Of a stretch of DNA of 64,000 nucleotides, positions 8,690-19,319 are shown one piece after another. A program made the translations under genes and the position numbers. The stretch covers positions 124,001-188,000 of the forward strand of contig JALNYK010000001.1 of NCBI GenBank assembly GCA_023229845.1, written 5' to 3'. How positions within the stretch are numbered: position 1 is the first letter of the stretch; each line of letters opens with the position of its first letter. Below the pieces are notes generated by a model. That model was given only the letters and a program-made list of their open reading frames with translations, was not told where the DNA came from and made no database searches. The stretch comes from Gallionella sp. (GTDB lineage: Bacteria > Pseudomonadota > Gammaproteobacteria > Burkholderiales > Gallionellaceae).

Positions 8690-9871
8690 TCAATCCGCAA
8701 TGTACGGCTTGTCCTGCGGCATGAAATTCAGCACGCGCACGCTGACGGTGGTGATGACGAAGGCGATCGCCAGTCCGCCGAAGCCCAGCAGGAACTCGTA
8801 CAGCGAAGGCGTGTAAGCCGCGATCTGCCCATCGCCGAAGCTGCTGCTGACTTCATAACCCGGGAAAATGCTCAACGGGAACGCCTGTCCGCCGATGATG
8901 AATACATACAGCAGCGCGAAAGCGCCGAGCACCACCAGCAGCGAAGCCGTCATCACGCAGCGCGTCTTGCCCATGCCCGGCATGAAGATCAATGCCAGCG
9001 GCAGTACGTTGCCGAGCAGGACATAGCCCCACCAGAACAGGTTCGTATACACGCCGCCATCGCGCAGGATGAACAGCTCGAAACTCTGCTGATGCGCAAA
9101 ATACATGTTGGTGAAATGATAGGTCGCGACCATGTACAGCGAGCCGAGCACGAATACCCCGAGCAGGTTCTTCTTGCGGTTCAGGATGGCCGGATCGAGG
9201 ATCTTTTCGTTCCAGTTATAGATCACAGTCTGCACCACATGGAACACCGCCAGACCCCAGGCGAACGACAGCACGATGAACATCGGCGGCAGCAGCGCCG
9301 AGCCGTAGGCCTGGCGCGCGGTCAGGAACGCGAAGATCAGACCGGTGCCGGTGGTCAGCACGAAGCGCCAGACGAACACCGCCAGGCCGGCAGCCTTGTT
9401 GAACGGATTCATGCGGCGCTCCATCATCGTCCACAGGTAGACGATCACCAGCGAGAACATGCCGGAATACAGCACCACGTTCCACGCGAACACCGAGGTG
9501 AGGTTGTAGTTCGTCGCGGCGACCATGATGCGGTCCGGCCGGCCGAGGTCCAGCATCAGCACCGTCAGGCCGCCCGCGAGCATCGCGATGGACAGCAGGC
9601 TGGCCAGCGGCGCGCGCGCCTTGTACACGGCCTTGCCGAACACCGAGCCGATGGACGCGACGTTCAGCACGCCGGACGCGGCAACGATCAGGAAGATCGC
9701 GAACACATGCGGAATGCCCCAGACGATCTGGTTGTTCATGCCGCTGATGATGTGGCCGTAATGCTCCATCATGTGCACGGCATACAGGCCGGCCAGCGCG
9801 ACTGCGCCGCCCGCGGCCAGCAATACCCAGTACAGGTGATTCTTGAAATACATCGGAGGATGGCTGCTCAT
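8690..9871 (-). CDS. dsrP: DsrP, NrfD-family membrane subunit of DsrMKJOP
   Basis: A 393-aa integral membrane protein with about ten transmembrane helices of the NrfD/PsrC quinone-interacting family (start MSSHPPMYFKNHLYWVLLAAGG; FVWRFVLTTGTGLIFAF; VLLGNVLPLALIF). Together with DsrO it forms the quinone-facing module of the DsrMKJOP complex, which links the periplasmic cytochrome DsrJ and cytoplasmic DsrK/DsrC to the membrane pool. It directly abuts dsrO (stop and start adjacent). Confidence 0.93.
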   Translation of the reverse strand: MSSHPPMYFKNHLYWVLLAAGGAVALAGLYAVHMMEHYGHIISGMNNQIVWGIPHVFAIFLIVAASGVLNVASIGSVFGKAVYKARAPLASLLSIAMLAGGLTVLMLDLGRPDRIMVAATNYNLTSVFAWNVVLYSGMFSLVIVYLWTMMERRMNPFNKAAGLAVFVWRFVLTTGTGLIFAFLTARQAYGSALLPPMFIVLSFAWGLAVFHVVQTVIYNWNEKILDPAILNRKKNLLGVFVLGSLYMVATYHFTNMYFAHQQSFELFILRDGGVYTNLFWWGYVLLGNVLPLALIFMPGMGKTRCVMTASLLVVLGAFALLYVFIIGGQAFPLSIFPGYEVSSSFGDGQIAAYTPSLYEFLLGFGGLAIAFVITTVSVRVLNFMPQDKPYIAD

Positions 9872-10588
9872 CTATAACCCCTGATAACGGATGCCGGTGT
9901 TGAGCCCAAGATCGGCGCGCACCTGTGTGGTTGCAACGGAACGTAGTTTCTTTGCGATCTCGCTGTCCGCATCGTTCAGATCGCCGAACAGGATCGCTTT
10001 GTTCGCACAGGCCTCGGAACAGGCCGGCTTCAGCCCTTGATCGATACGATGCACGCACAGCGTGCATGCCTCCACCGTGCCCTTGCCGCGCGGCACGTCC
10101 GGATTCTGGTCGGTCAGCGGCTCATGCACGAACGAGCGCGCCTTGTACGGGCAGGCCATCATGCAATAGCGGCATCCGATGCAACGATGCTTGTCGACCA
10201 GCACGATGCCGTCGGCGCGCTTCATCGAAGCATTGGTCGGGCACACGTCAACGCAGGGCGGGTGCTCGCAGTGCTGGCACATCATCGGTAGCGACAACTC
10301 GCGTCCGTTGCTGACGTCCTTGATCTCGATCTTGCGTATCCATTGCGAGTCGGTAGCCTTGGTCTCGCCGGAAAGGCCGTTTTCCTTGTTGCAGGCGCTC
10401 ACGCAATCGTTGCAGCCATCCTTGCACTGCGTGGTGTCGATCAGCATGCCCCAGCGCACCTTATCGCTCGCGCCTTGGGTATCGCCATGCGCCACCTGGA
10501 ACAGCATCATGCCCGGCGCGATCGCAACCGCCGCAGCGCCCGCCGATGTCTTCAGAAAACTACGACGTGTCAGATCGATGTCGCTCAT
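9872..10588 (-). CDS. dsrO: DsrO, periplasmic ferredoxin-like subunit with TAT signal
   Basis: A 238-aa protein starting MSDIDLTRRSFLKTSAGAAA, a clear twin-arginine signal, so it is exported folded. Four Cys clusters bind [4Fe-4S] centres: CKDGCNDCVSAC, CQHCEHPPCVDVC, CIGCRYCMMACP and CTLC...CSEAC. It partners with DsrP in electron transfer at the periplasmic face. The start codon overlaps the end of dsrJ by four bases (10585-10588). Confidence 0.93.
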   Translation of the reverse strand: MSDIDLTRRSFLKTSAGAAAVAIAPGMMLFQVAHGDTQGASDKVRWGMLIDTTQCKDGCNDCVSACNKENGLSGETKATDSQWIRKIEIKDVSNGRELSLPMMCQHCEHPPCVDVCPTNASMKRADGIVLVDKHRCIGCRYCMMACPYKARSFVHEPLTDQNPDVPRGKGTVEACTLCVHRIDQGLKPACSEACANKAILFGDLNDADSEIAKKLRSVATTQVRADLGLNTGIRYQGL

Positions 10589-10959
10589 TTCGCTTCCCTC
10601 TGCTGCAACCATGCGCTCTTGCGCTTGCCGGAATGGCACTCGAAGCAGTCGATCTTGACCGCCTCGTAGCGATGGCACGAGACGCAGAAGCTGTCGTCGC
10701 GCGCGATCACGCTGTCGTCCTTGGTGCTCGCATGGCATTCGATGCAATTCTTCAGGCTGTGCTTTTCATCGCGCAGCCCCTTGCGCACTGCATCGTCGCG
10801 CTCGTGCTTCAGCAGATGCATGTGGTTCTTGCGCATCCATTGCGGGTCTTCGACGCACTGACCGCCCTTGCCGATGTCCAGCTTGGGCGCGTTCGCATCG
10901 GCAGCCCAGGCCATCGGAATGCACAGACAGAGCAACAGAGAGAAGAACAGCTTTTTCAT
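10585..10959 (-). CDS. dsrJ: DsrJ, periplasmic triheme cytochrome c
   Basis: A 124-aa protein with a signal peptide cleaved after AWA (residues 1-19) and three CxxCH heme motifs (CIECH, CVSCH, CFECH). An additional conserved cysteine, C34 in GKGGQCVEDPQWMRKNHM, corresponds to the Cys proposed as an unusual heme ligand in A. vinosum DsrJ. Part of the transmembrane DsrMKJOP complex. Its start overlaps the dsrL stop by one base. Confidence 0.93.
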   Translation of the reverse strand: MKKLFFSLLLCLCIPMAWAADANAPKLDIGKGGQCVEDPQWMRKNHMHLLKHERDDAVRKGLRDEKHSLKNCIECHASTKDDSVIARDDSFCVSCHRYEAVKIDCFECHSGKRKSAWLQQREAK

Positions 10960-12929
10960 TATTCGCCGAGTCCCATCTGGATGTAACCGGTCGGACACAC
11001 GTCGGCGCAGATATGGCAACCGATGCACTTGTCGTAGTCGGTCGTCACGTAGCGGCCCAGCGTCGCCTCGGACTTCTTCACGCGGGACACGGCGGTCTGC
11101 GGGCAGTACACCACGCAGTTGTCGCACTCGAAGCACATGCCGCAGCTCATGCAACGCTTGGCTTCGGCTTGCGCTTCCGCCTCTGCCAGCACGCCGAGAC
11201 GCTCGTCGAAGTTGCCCAACGCGGTCTGCTCGTCCAGCGTGATCACGTGGCGCTGCTTGCGCTCCACATAGGAGAAGTGGCCGAGGAACAGCTTGTCGTG
11301 CGGAATGATGTAGCGGTCCGAACGGTTGTCGAAGTTGTGCACCGCGATGTTGGAGTTGTAAGTGCCGCGCAGCGGCTCGTGCGATTCCTCGATCTTGATG
11401 CCCTTCTCGACCATCTTGCGCATCAGGTCGAACTGGTGCGCATCGATCTTCGGGCGCTTCTCCAGATCCTTGCCTTGCAGGAAGTTGTGGATGCCGTCCG
11501 CGGCGATGGAGCCGTGGCCCACCGCGGTGGTCAGCAGGTGCGGGCGGATCACGTCGCCGCCGGCGAACACGCCCGGCTTGCCGTTCACCACGTAGTTGCG
11601 GTCGGTGGAGACCGCGCCCTTGCCGTTGTTGAACTCTTCCAGCCCGGTGAAGTCCACCGCCTGGCCGATCGCGGAGACGATCAGGTCGGCTTCGATGTCC
11701 TGCTCGGAACCCTCGACGTTCTTGATCTCCAGACGGCCAGAGGCCATCTTGGCTTCGCACTGCATCACGCGCAGCGCGGTGGCACGGCCGTTCGCATCGC
11801 GCACGATGCCGACCGGCACCAGGCCGCCGCGGATAGCGATGCCTTCCGCCAGCGCCTGTTCGATCTCGTGCTTGTTGGCCTGCATCTTGTCGATATGGAA
11901 CAGCGAGGTCAGCGTCACGATCGCGCCTTCCTTCGCCGAGATCTCGGCGACGTCGTGCGCCATGCGCCCAGCGATAGCCGCTTCGGCATCGGTCGGATGG
12001 GCATGCGCGATGTGACCCAGACGACGCGCGATGGTCGCCACGTCGATGGAGGTGTCGCCGCCGCCGACAACCACGACGCGCTTGCCGACATGCTGCAGAC
12101 GGCCGTCGTTGAACGCCTTCAGGAAGGCGGTTGCGGTCACGACGTTAGGCGCGTCCGCTTCGGCGATAGGCAATGCGCGACCAGCTTGTGCGCCCATGCC
12201 CAGGAACACCGAATCGAACTCCTTGCGGATCTGTTCCAGCGTGATGTCTTTGCCCACGTGGCAGTTCATGCGGGTCTTCACGCCCAGCTCGATGATGCGC
12301 TGGATTTCAGCATCCAGCACGTCGCGCGGGGTACGGAAGCCGGGGATGCCGTAACGCATCATGCCGCCGAGGAATTCGTGCTCGTCGAATATCGTGACGT
12401 CGTGGCCCTTCATCACCAACTGATAGGCGCAGGACAGGCCGGCAGGACCGCCACCGAGGATCGCGACCTTCTTGCCGGAAGATGCGACTGTCGGCGTGTT
12501 GAACTTCAGGTTGTTCTTGATCGCGTAGTCGCCGAGGAAGTGCTCAACCGAGTTGATACCGACGTGATCTTCCACTTCGTTGCGGTTACAGCCGCTTTCG
12601 CAAGGCGCGGGGCACACGCGGCCCATCACAGACGGGAATGGATTGGCTTCGGTCAGGCGGCGCCATGCGTATTCCTGCCATGGCATAGCCGGCTTGCCGT
12701 CGGCGCCGTTCGGCACCTTCTCGGTGCCGCGCACGATGCCCAGATAACCGCGGATGTCTTCGCCGGCAGGGCAGCTGCCCTGGCAAGGCGGTGTGGACTG
12801 GATATAGGTTGGGCACTTGTAGGAGTATCCAGCCTGGAAAATTTTCTCGTTCAGGCGGCGCACTTTGCTGTCGCCATCCTTGTAACGACGGAACGTGATC
12901 TTTTGTGTGGTTTCGGTTGTTGCTGACAT
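10959..12929 (-). CDS. dsrL: DsrL, iron-sulfur flavoprotein NAD(P)H:acceptor oxidoreductase
   Basis: A 656-aa GltD-like flavoprotein. Domains in order: N-terminal Fe-S domain (CPTYIQSTPPCQGSCPAGED), FAD Rossmann motif (AILGGGPAGLSCAYQL, about 150-166), NAD(P) Rossmann motif (VVVGGGDTSIDVA), and a C-terminal 2x[4Fe-4S] ferredoxin domain (CMSCGMCFECDNC..CP; CIGCHICADVCP). In sulfur oxidisers DsrL is essential and takes electrons from DsrAB turnover. The presence of dsrL supports the oxidative direction of this dsr set. Placed between dsrK and dsrJ as in A. vinosum. Confidence 0.94.
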   Translation of the reverse strand: MSATTETTQKITFRRYKDGDSKVRRLNEKIFQAGYSYKCPTYIQSTPPCQGSCPAGEDIRGYLGIVRGTEKVPNGADGKPAMPWQEYAWRRLTEANPFPSVMGRVCPAPCESGCNRNEVEDHVGINSVEHFLGDYAIKNNLKFNTPTVASSGKKVAILGGGPAGLSCAYQLVMKGHDVTIFDEHEFLGGMMRYGIPGFRTPRDVLDAEIQRIIELGVKTRMNCHVGKDITLEQIRKEFDSVFLGMGAQAGRALPIAEADAPNVVTATAFLKAFNDGRLQHVGKRVVVVGGGDTSIDVATIARRLGHIAHAHPTDAEAAIAGRMAHDVAEISAKEGAIVTLTSLFHIDKMQANKHEIEQALAEGIAIRGGLVPVGIVRDANGRATALRVMQCEAKMASGRLEIKNVEGSEQDIEADLIVSAIGQAVDFTGLEEFNNGKGAVSTDRNYVVNGKPGVFAGGDVIRPHLLTTAVGHGSIAADGIHNFLQGKDLEKRPKIDAHQFDLMRKMVEKGIKIEESHEPLRGTYNSNIAVHNFDNRSDRYIIPHDKLFLGHFSYVERKQRHVITLDEQTALGNFDERLGVLAEAEAQAEAKRCMSCGMCFECDNCVVYCPQTAVSRVKKSEATLGRYVTTDYDKCIGCHICADVCPTGYIQMGLGE

Positions 12930-12949
12930 GTCGTCCTACCTCCAGTGAA

Positions 12950-14478
<1,529 letters not shown>

Positions 14479-14482
<4 letters not shown>

Positions 14483-15213
14483 TTACCCGACTCCGATTCC
14501 ATTTGTTTGGCCCAACCAGCGATATGCCGCTTGTCGCGCGGATTATCGGTCTGGTTGCGCGTTGGCGAGAAAAAGACCCCTGGCGCATGAAGAAGCTTGC
14601 TGATGGGGAAGAACACCAGGAGTAACAGGACCAGCGACAGATGCACGATCAACAGCGCATCCGCGGGCAAGGTCTGGATGTCGAAGTGCATCCAGCCGAG
14701 GAAGAAGGTCTTGACCGCGATCACGTCGGTATGCGCGGCGAATTTCATCAGCAGCCCGGAGGCGGCGATGGCGATCAGCAGCACCAACCAGAGATGGTCG
14801 GAAGGCGTGGAGATATAACGGATGCGTTCGACGAACAGGCGGCGCGCCCACAGCCCGGCGAGCCCGGCGAGCATGGTGATGCCCGCGTAGACGCCGAACG
14901 GTTGTATGAATGCGACCCAGCCCCAGACGGGCTCGGTGAAATAACGCAGGTGGCGCAACACCACCAGTGCCAGACTGGCATGGAACAACCAGCCCATGGA
15001 CCATGTCCACAGATTGGCCTTGAACAGGCTTTCGAAGAACACTACCTCGCGCGTCATGCGCAGCACCACGCCACCCTTGGTGGTCGGTGCAGGAGTGGTC
15101 GGTATCTTCAACGGCGCGGGAGTCCGCGCGTAAGTATTGATGCGTGACAACAATCCCACGACGAACAACAAGGTTGCAAGATAGAACAGGATTGCGAACA
15201 GGGTGCTCATCAT
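14479..15213 (-). CDS. dsrM: DsrM, NarI-like diheme cytochrome b subunit
   Basis: A 244-aa membrane protein with about five to six transmembrane helices and several His in helices (WLFHASLALVVLRHLRY; FFLGWMHFD; LLIVHLSLVLLLLVFF), as expected for heme b ligands in the NarI-like family. It couples DsrK to the quinone pool. Two ATG codons in tandem (15213 and 15210) could start it, and neither has a strong ribosome-binding site. Confidence 0.92.
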
Positions 15214-15257
15214 GGGAATGTCTTGTCGAAGTTACTTTTCTATTGATACTTAAACGA

Positions 15258-15593
15258 TTAAACGCAACCGGTCGGCTTCGGCAGACCGGCGATCTTGCAT
15301 GCCTGCTTGCCAGGTCCGTACGGAAACAGACCGTACAGGTATTCGCTGGTGCCCTTCTCAGGTCCCAGCTTTTTGCCGATGGCTTTGGTCAGCACGCGCA
15401 CAGCTGGAGCGATCTGATATTCCTCGAAGTACTCGCGCAGGAAGTTGATCACTTCCCAATGCTGCTCGCTCATGTCGATGTTCTCGGTCTTCGCGATGTA
15501 GTTCGCGACATCGGAATTCCAGTCGGTCAGATTGATCAGGTAACCTTCTTCGTCGGTTTCGTAGGACTTGCCGTCAACTTCGATGTTAGCCAT
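15258..15593 (-). CDS. dsrC: DsrC, sulfur-carrier protein with both redox cysteines
   Basis: A 111-aa protein with the canonical flexible C-terminal arm KQACKIAGLPKPTGCV: CysB is C99 and CysA the penultimate C110. DsrC accepts persulfide from DsrEFH/TusA and presents it to DsrAB, leaving as a trisulfide or sulfite-bearing product that DsrMKJOP and DsrL process. Contrast the cysteine-free paralogue at 20498-20827. A 183-base gap with a repeat separates it from dsrH. Confidence 0.96.
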   Translation of the reverse strand: MANIEVDGKSYETDEEGYLINLTDWNSDVANYIAKTENIDMSEQHWEVINFLREYFEEYQIAPAVRVLTKAIGKKLGPEKGTSEYLYGLFPYGPGKQACKIAGLPKPTGCV

Positions 15594-15653
15594 CGTATTT
15601 CTCCTTAATTAGATCGGTTGGTTGTTCACAACTACTGCTTTTTTTGCCAGAGG

Positions 15654-15760
15654 GGATTCTTCCCTCTCCCCGACCCTCACCCGCATACCCCCTTATCCAA
15701 CTTTCCCCCGCAAGCGGGAGAAAGGGCGAACGAGAAAGGCAATATCAACTCCCGGGCGAG
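15654..15760. repeat. GC-rich palindromic repeat between dsrC and dsrH
   Basis: The gap holds a repeat containing CCCTCTCCCCGACCCTCACCC, CCCCCGCAAGCGGGAG and GGGCGAACGAGAAAGG. The same parts, CCCGCAAGCGGG and GCGAACGAGAAGGG, occur at 42871-42941, where they are coding. It may act as an mRNA processing or attenuation structure between dsrH and dsrC. Confidence 0.65.
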
Positions 15761-15776
15761 GGAGCAAGACTTCACT

Positions 15777-16073
15777 TTACAGCCAGGACTGGCAGTTCTT
15801 GTTCGACAGGGTAAGATCGACGAAACCGCCGTAATCCACCGGCGAAACGCCTTCGAGCAACCGGTCGCCCAGACCGCGCGCATCGAGATCCGGCTGCAAT
15901 ACATAGACCTTGCAACGGCCCATCGCCTCTTGCAACTTGGCGGCGCAGGCGTTGCCCGAAGTTGCGGCAACGACCGCATCCTCGATCAGCAGGATATCGC
16001 CGGACTGTGCCACGCGCAGACAGCTATCGAGCGAGCCGTTGGTCAGCGGGGATTTATTGATGATGTGCAGCAT
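15777..16073 (-). CDS. dsrH: DsrH (TusB-like) sulfurtransferase subunit
   Basis: A 98-aa protein, start MLHIINKSPLTNGSLDSCLR with the conserved N-terminal cysteine at C18. It forms the DsrE2F2H2 hexamer that relays sulfane sulfur to DsrC. It also carries C43, C54 and C94, more cysteines than the minimal family. Located 12 bases after dsrF. Confidence 0.92.
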   Translation of the reverse strand: MLHIINKSPLTNGSLDSCLRVAQSGDILLIEDAVVAATSGNACAAKLQEAMGRCKVYVLQPDLDARGLGDRLLEGVSPVDYGGFVDLTLSNKNCQSWL

Positions 16074-16085
16074 TTGTCGACTCCC

Positions 16086-16451
16086 TTAGAAACTCAAGAC
16101 CACGTCTTGCTGATCCATCAACTCGCCCATTTCTGCGCGGCTCAGCACAACGACATCCACCAGCAGATCTTCTTCGCTGAGTCCGCGAGCCTCCATCGAC
16201 TCCTTTTCGACATACAGCTTCTCGACGTCATATCCTTCCAACGCGCGATAGGCCGGAGAAAAGTTTTTGGTCTCGATGCCTTTTGTCTGCTGGCCCTTTT
16301 TCAGCTGGTACACGCCGTCATCCATAAATACCAACGACACGTCCTGATCGAACGCCGCGGTGATCAGCACCACTTCCAGCGACTCCAACGCGTAAATCGT
16401 ACCGTAAGGCGCCTTGCGGTTCACGAACATGAATTTTTTCATATCACTCAT
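16086..16451 (-). CDS. dsrF: DsrF (TusC-like) sulfurtransferase subunit
   Basis: A 121-aa DsrE-fold protein beginning MSDMKKFMFVNRKAPYGTIYALESLEV, a signature of DsrF/TusC. It has no cysteine at all, consistent with the structural role of DsrF in the DsrEFH hexamer. Eleven bases separate it from dsrE. The alternative internal start MKKFMF (16442) is possible. Confidence 0.92.
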   Translation of the reverse strand: MSDMKKFMFVNRKAPYGTIYALESLEVVLITAAFDQDVSLVFMDDGVYQLKKGQQTKGIETKNFSPAYRALEGYDVEKLYVEKESMEARGLSEEDLLVDVVVLSRAEMGELMDQQDVVLSF

Positions 16452-16462
16452 CTCGTTCCCCC

Positions 16463-16822
16463 TTAATCGCCGAAGGTGACCAGACGGTCACATTTGACAC
16501 CCGCTTCAACCAACTGGCCGAGACCGGAGATACGGAACCCCGATGCGAGATTTTCTTCCTTGATGCCCCGGCGCAACGCGGCGGCGACACACACCACCAG
16601 ATCGACCTTATGCTCTTCGGCCAGCTTGGTCCAGCGGCTGACGATATTGCGGTCGTCCTGCGGAGGCTCGGTCAGCTTCGAGGCGTTATTGACGCCGTCG
16701 TGATAGAAGAACACGCGCCATACCTCGTGCCCCTTCTCGATGGCCGCCTTGGCGAACAGGTAAGCGGAGTCGCTTGCCTGATGCTGGTACGGCCCTTCGT
16801 TGACTACGATTCCAAATTTCAT
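16463..16822 (-). CDS. dsrE: DsrE (TusD-like) persulfide-carrying subunit
   Basis: A 119-aa protein starting MKFGIVVNEGPYQHQASDSAY. The catalytic cysteine is C78 in DLVVCVAAALRRGI, the same number as in A. vinosum DsrE, and C111 lies near the C-terminus. It accepts persulfide from TusA and passes it to DsrC within DsrEFH. ATG 16822 is chosen because an AGGATGAG ribosome-binding site precedes it; a second ATG at 16831 is less likely. Confidence 0.93.
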   Translation of the reverse strand: MKFGIVVNEGPYQHQASDSAYLFAKAAIEKGHEVWRVFFYHDGVNNASKLTEPPQDDRNIVSRWTKLAEEHKVDLVVCVAAALRRGIKEENLASGFRISGLGQLVEAGVKCDRLVTFGD

Positions 16823-16845
16823 TCTGCTCATCCTAATAATTTGAT

Positions 16846-16928
16846 GCAGGTCGGGTTTCACCCAGAGGGTGCAAGAACCCCTGCGGGGCAACCCGACTCC
16901 CCAAATGTCGGGCCGAAGCCCGACCTAC
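16846..16928. repeat. REP-like inverted repeat between dsrB and dsrE
   Basis: Arms GCAGGTCGGGTTTC... and ...GAAGCCCGACCTACGC are inverted, with internal CAACCCGACTCCCC and a GCGGGG hairpin. It shares the GGTCGGG/CCCGACC core with the elements at 6465 and 28316. It lies between two dsr genes and could shape mRNA stability of dsrAB relative to dsrEFH. Confidence 0.7.
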
Positions 16929-16930
16929 GC

Positions 16931-18010
16931 TTAGAAACGAATATGCGTCGACGAATTGAGGTTGGCACGCGAACCGCGCCAATCGTCAATCAGGTACTTG
17001 GTGAACGGCAGCCCAGTCTTCTCGAAGAAACGCGGCCAGCCGATACGATCGATCCAGTCGGCCATACGCTCCCAAGGGCGTGCATCTTCCTTGTATACAT
17101 GCAGAATATTCTTCACCACTGCAGCGACTTCAGGCCAGCGCGGCGCGTTGTTCGGCAGACCGGACGCCACCATCTTCATGAAGGTCGGCTTGCCGCGTGC
17201 ATTGGAGTTCTTGCCACCGACCCAGATCGCCAGCTTGGAATACTCCGGGTCGTTGATCTGCATCGGCGGGCAGGGAGGATAGCAAGCACCGCAGCACATA
17301 CACTTGGACTCGTCGATCTCCAGGGAAGGCTTGCCGTTCACCATCGCGGGACGGATCGCCGCAACCGGGCAACGTGCGACCACGGTCGGACGCTCGCACA
17401 CGTTGGCAACCAGATCATGATTGATGACCGGCGGCTTGGTGTGCTGCACGATGATCGCGAGGTCGGCCTGGCCGCCGCAGTTGATTTCGCAGCAGGAGGT
17501 GGACAGGTGCACGCGGTTCGGCATCTCTTCGCGACGGAATTCGTCGTACAACTCGTCCATCAGCGCCTTCACCACGCCGGAGGCGTCGGTGCCGGGGATA
17601 TCGCAGTGCAACCAGCCCTGGGTGTGCGCGATCATGGTCACCGAGTTGCCGGTGCCGCCGACCGGGAAACCGCTCTTTTCCAGCTCGGCGATCAGCGGAG
17701 CGACCTTGCTCTCGTCGGAGACGATGTACTCGATGTTGGAACGGATCGTGAAGCGCACGCGACCTTCGGCGAAGTTATCGGCGATGTCGCACAGCTTGCG
17801 GATGGTGTAGACGTCCATCTGACGCTGCGTGCCGGCGCGAACGGACCACACTTCGTCGCCGCTGTGCGAGACATGGTGCAGCACGCCCGGACGCGGACGG
17901 TCGTGGTATTTCCAGTTGCCGTAATTCTTCGCCAGCGACGGATGCAGGTACTTCTTGTTATCGGGTACGCCAGTCTCTTTCGGCTTGCGCATTTGCACGG
18001 GTGCATTCAT
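16931..18010 (-). CDS. dsrB: Reverse dissimilatory sulfite reductase, beta subunit
   Basis: A 359-aa subunit. It has siroheme/[4Fe-4S] ligands in LSTSCCEINCGGQADLAI and a ferredoxin insert with CMCCGACYPPCPP. With DsrA it forms the alpha2beta2 enzyme that, in sulfur oxidisers, oxidises DsrC-bound sulfur to the level of sulfite in the cytoplasm. It follows dsrA by 13 bases. The start MNAPVQMRKPKETGVPD is the usual betaproteobacterial N-terminus. Confidence 0.96.
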   Translation of the reverse strand: MNAPVQMRKPKETGVPDNKKYLHPSLAKNYGNWKYHDRPRPGVLHHVSHSGDEVWSVRAGTQRQMDVYTIRKLCDIADNFAEGRVRFTIRSNIEYIVSDESKVAPLIAELEKSGFPVGGTGNSVTMIAHTQGWLHCDIPGTDASGVVKALMDELYDEFRREEMPNRVHLSTSCCEINCGGQADLAIIVQHTKPPVINHDLVANVCERPTVVARCPVAAIRPAMVNGKPSLEIDESKCMCCGACYPPCPPMQINDPEYSKLAIWVGGKNSNARGKPTFMKMVASGLPNNAPRWPEVAAVVKNILHVYKEDARPWERMADWIDRIGWPRFFEKTGLPFTKYLIDDWRGSRANLNSSTHIRF

Positions 18011-18023
18011 GTTCTATCTCTCC

Positions 18024-19319
18024 TCAGGCAGATTGCTTTTTGGCGTTGATCTTGGCGACTTCGGCATCCCAACCGTCGGTACGGACGTAAGGATTCATGC
18101 GCGGCGAATTGACCATTGCCGGATCGGCCTCAATCTCCATCGCATCGAGGTAATTGGCCAGGCCGATACGCTCGATCATTTCACCTGTGCGCTCGTGCTC
18201 CAGTGCGTTCTCGGCGAAGAAGTCGATGGCGCGCTGGGCGAAATCGACCAGCTTCTCGACTTCCTCTTCGGTATCCAGCTTCATGAACGGGATCACCACG
18301 GTACCCAGCAGACCGCCGATCTTCAGGTGGCTCTTGCCGCCGATCAGCACGCTCGCACCCCTATCCTTACCGGGAGCCAGCGCGCCGGTCATCACATTGA
18401 CGCAGTGCATGCAGCGCACGCAATCCTGATTATTGATCTCGACGGCATGGGTTTCGCTGACCGCCACGCTGGAGATGTGCTCACCAGACTTGATCTTGCC
18501 GATCTCCTTCACCTGGAAGGTCTTGGTCGGGCAGCGCGCCACCACGTCGTTCACCAGCTCGTCCATGCCGTGTTTGACGAACCACTTCTTGGCCAGCGCC
18601 TCATCGGTCTGAATGTTGTCGCGCCATGTACCGATCACGGCCATGTCGGAGCGCTGGATCGCATTCATGCAGTCGTTCGGGCACCCCGAGAACTTGAATT
18701 TGAACTTGTATGGCAGCGAAGGACGGTGCAGATCGTCCAGGAAGGTGTTCAGCACGGCACGGTGTGACTGAGCTTCGTTGTAGCAAGACTGTTCGCAACG
18801 TGCGGCGCCAACGCAAGACATGGAAGTGCGCACCGCGGGGCCTGCGCCGCCGAGGTCGAAACCCATCTCGTTGAATTCATCGAAGGCCTTTTGCACGTTC
18901 TCGGTAGTGCAACCCTGGAACATGATGTCGCCGGACTGGCCATGCAGCGCGATCAGGCCGGAACCGTGCTTCTCCCAGATGTCGCAGAATTGGCGCAACG
19001 TGGCTGTGTCGTAGTGCATACCCGGAGGCGGCATCACGCGCAACGTATGGAATTCGGCAGCATCCTTGAACTTGGGCGAACCGTCTTCGTTTTTCAACTC
19101 GGTGAAGCGCGGGATCACACCGCCGCCGTAACCGAACACGCCAACCGTACCGCCCTTCCAGTAGCCCTTGCGAGTCTTGTAGGACTCTTCCAGCTGACCA
19201 AGCAGATCGACCACATGGTCCTTATTCTTGGCCAACTCCTTCAAGCCGGTCACAAAACTGGGCCATGGACCACTCTCGAGCTGATCGAGGTTTGGGGTAT
19301 CATGCATCTTCTTAGCCAT
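18024..19319 (-). CDS. dsrA: Reverse dissimilatory sulfite reductase, alpha subunit
   Basis: A 431-aa subunit with siroheme-[4Fe-4S] ligands in CVGAARCEQSCYNE and FSGCPNDCMNAI, and a ferredoxin domain with CVRCMHCVNVM. First gene of the dsr operon. The start at MAKKMHDTPNL (19319) is chosen over upstream codons because AAGGAAGATT precedes it and the N-terminus matches the family. A palindrome ACCCTTAAGGGT lies about 206 bases upstream. Confidence 0.96.
   Translation of the reverse strand: MAKKMHDTPNLDQLESGPWPSFVTGLKELAKNKDHVVDLLGQLEESYKTRKGYWKGGTVGVFGYGGGVIPRFTELKNEDGSPKFKDAAEFHTLRVMPPPGMHYDTATLRQFCDIWEKHGSGLIALHGQSGDIMFQGCTTENVQKAFDEFNEMGFDLGGAGPAVRTSMSCVGAARCEQSCYNEAQSHRAVLNTFLDDLHRPSLPYKFKFKFSGCPNDCMNAIQRSDMAVIGTWRDNIQTDEALAKKWFVKHGMDELVNDVVARCPTKTFQVKEIGKIKSGEHISSVAVSETHAVEINNQDCVRCMHCVNVMTGALAPGKDRGASVLIGGKSHLKIGGLLGTVVIPFMKLDTEEEVEKLVDFAQRAIDFFAENALEHERTGEMIERIGLANYLDAMEIEADPAMVNSPRMNPYVRTDGWDAEVAKINAKKQSA

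Noticed and set aside
11013..12926. 637-codon plus-strand open frame opposite dsrL
   Set aside because: Antisense shadow of dsrL; no motif and no ribosome-binding site.
16823..16891. Longer N-terminus for DsrE starting at 16891
   Set aside because: The extension translates the inverted repeat upstream; the family N-terminus MKFGIVVNEGPY and the ribosome-binding site point to 16822.
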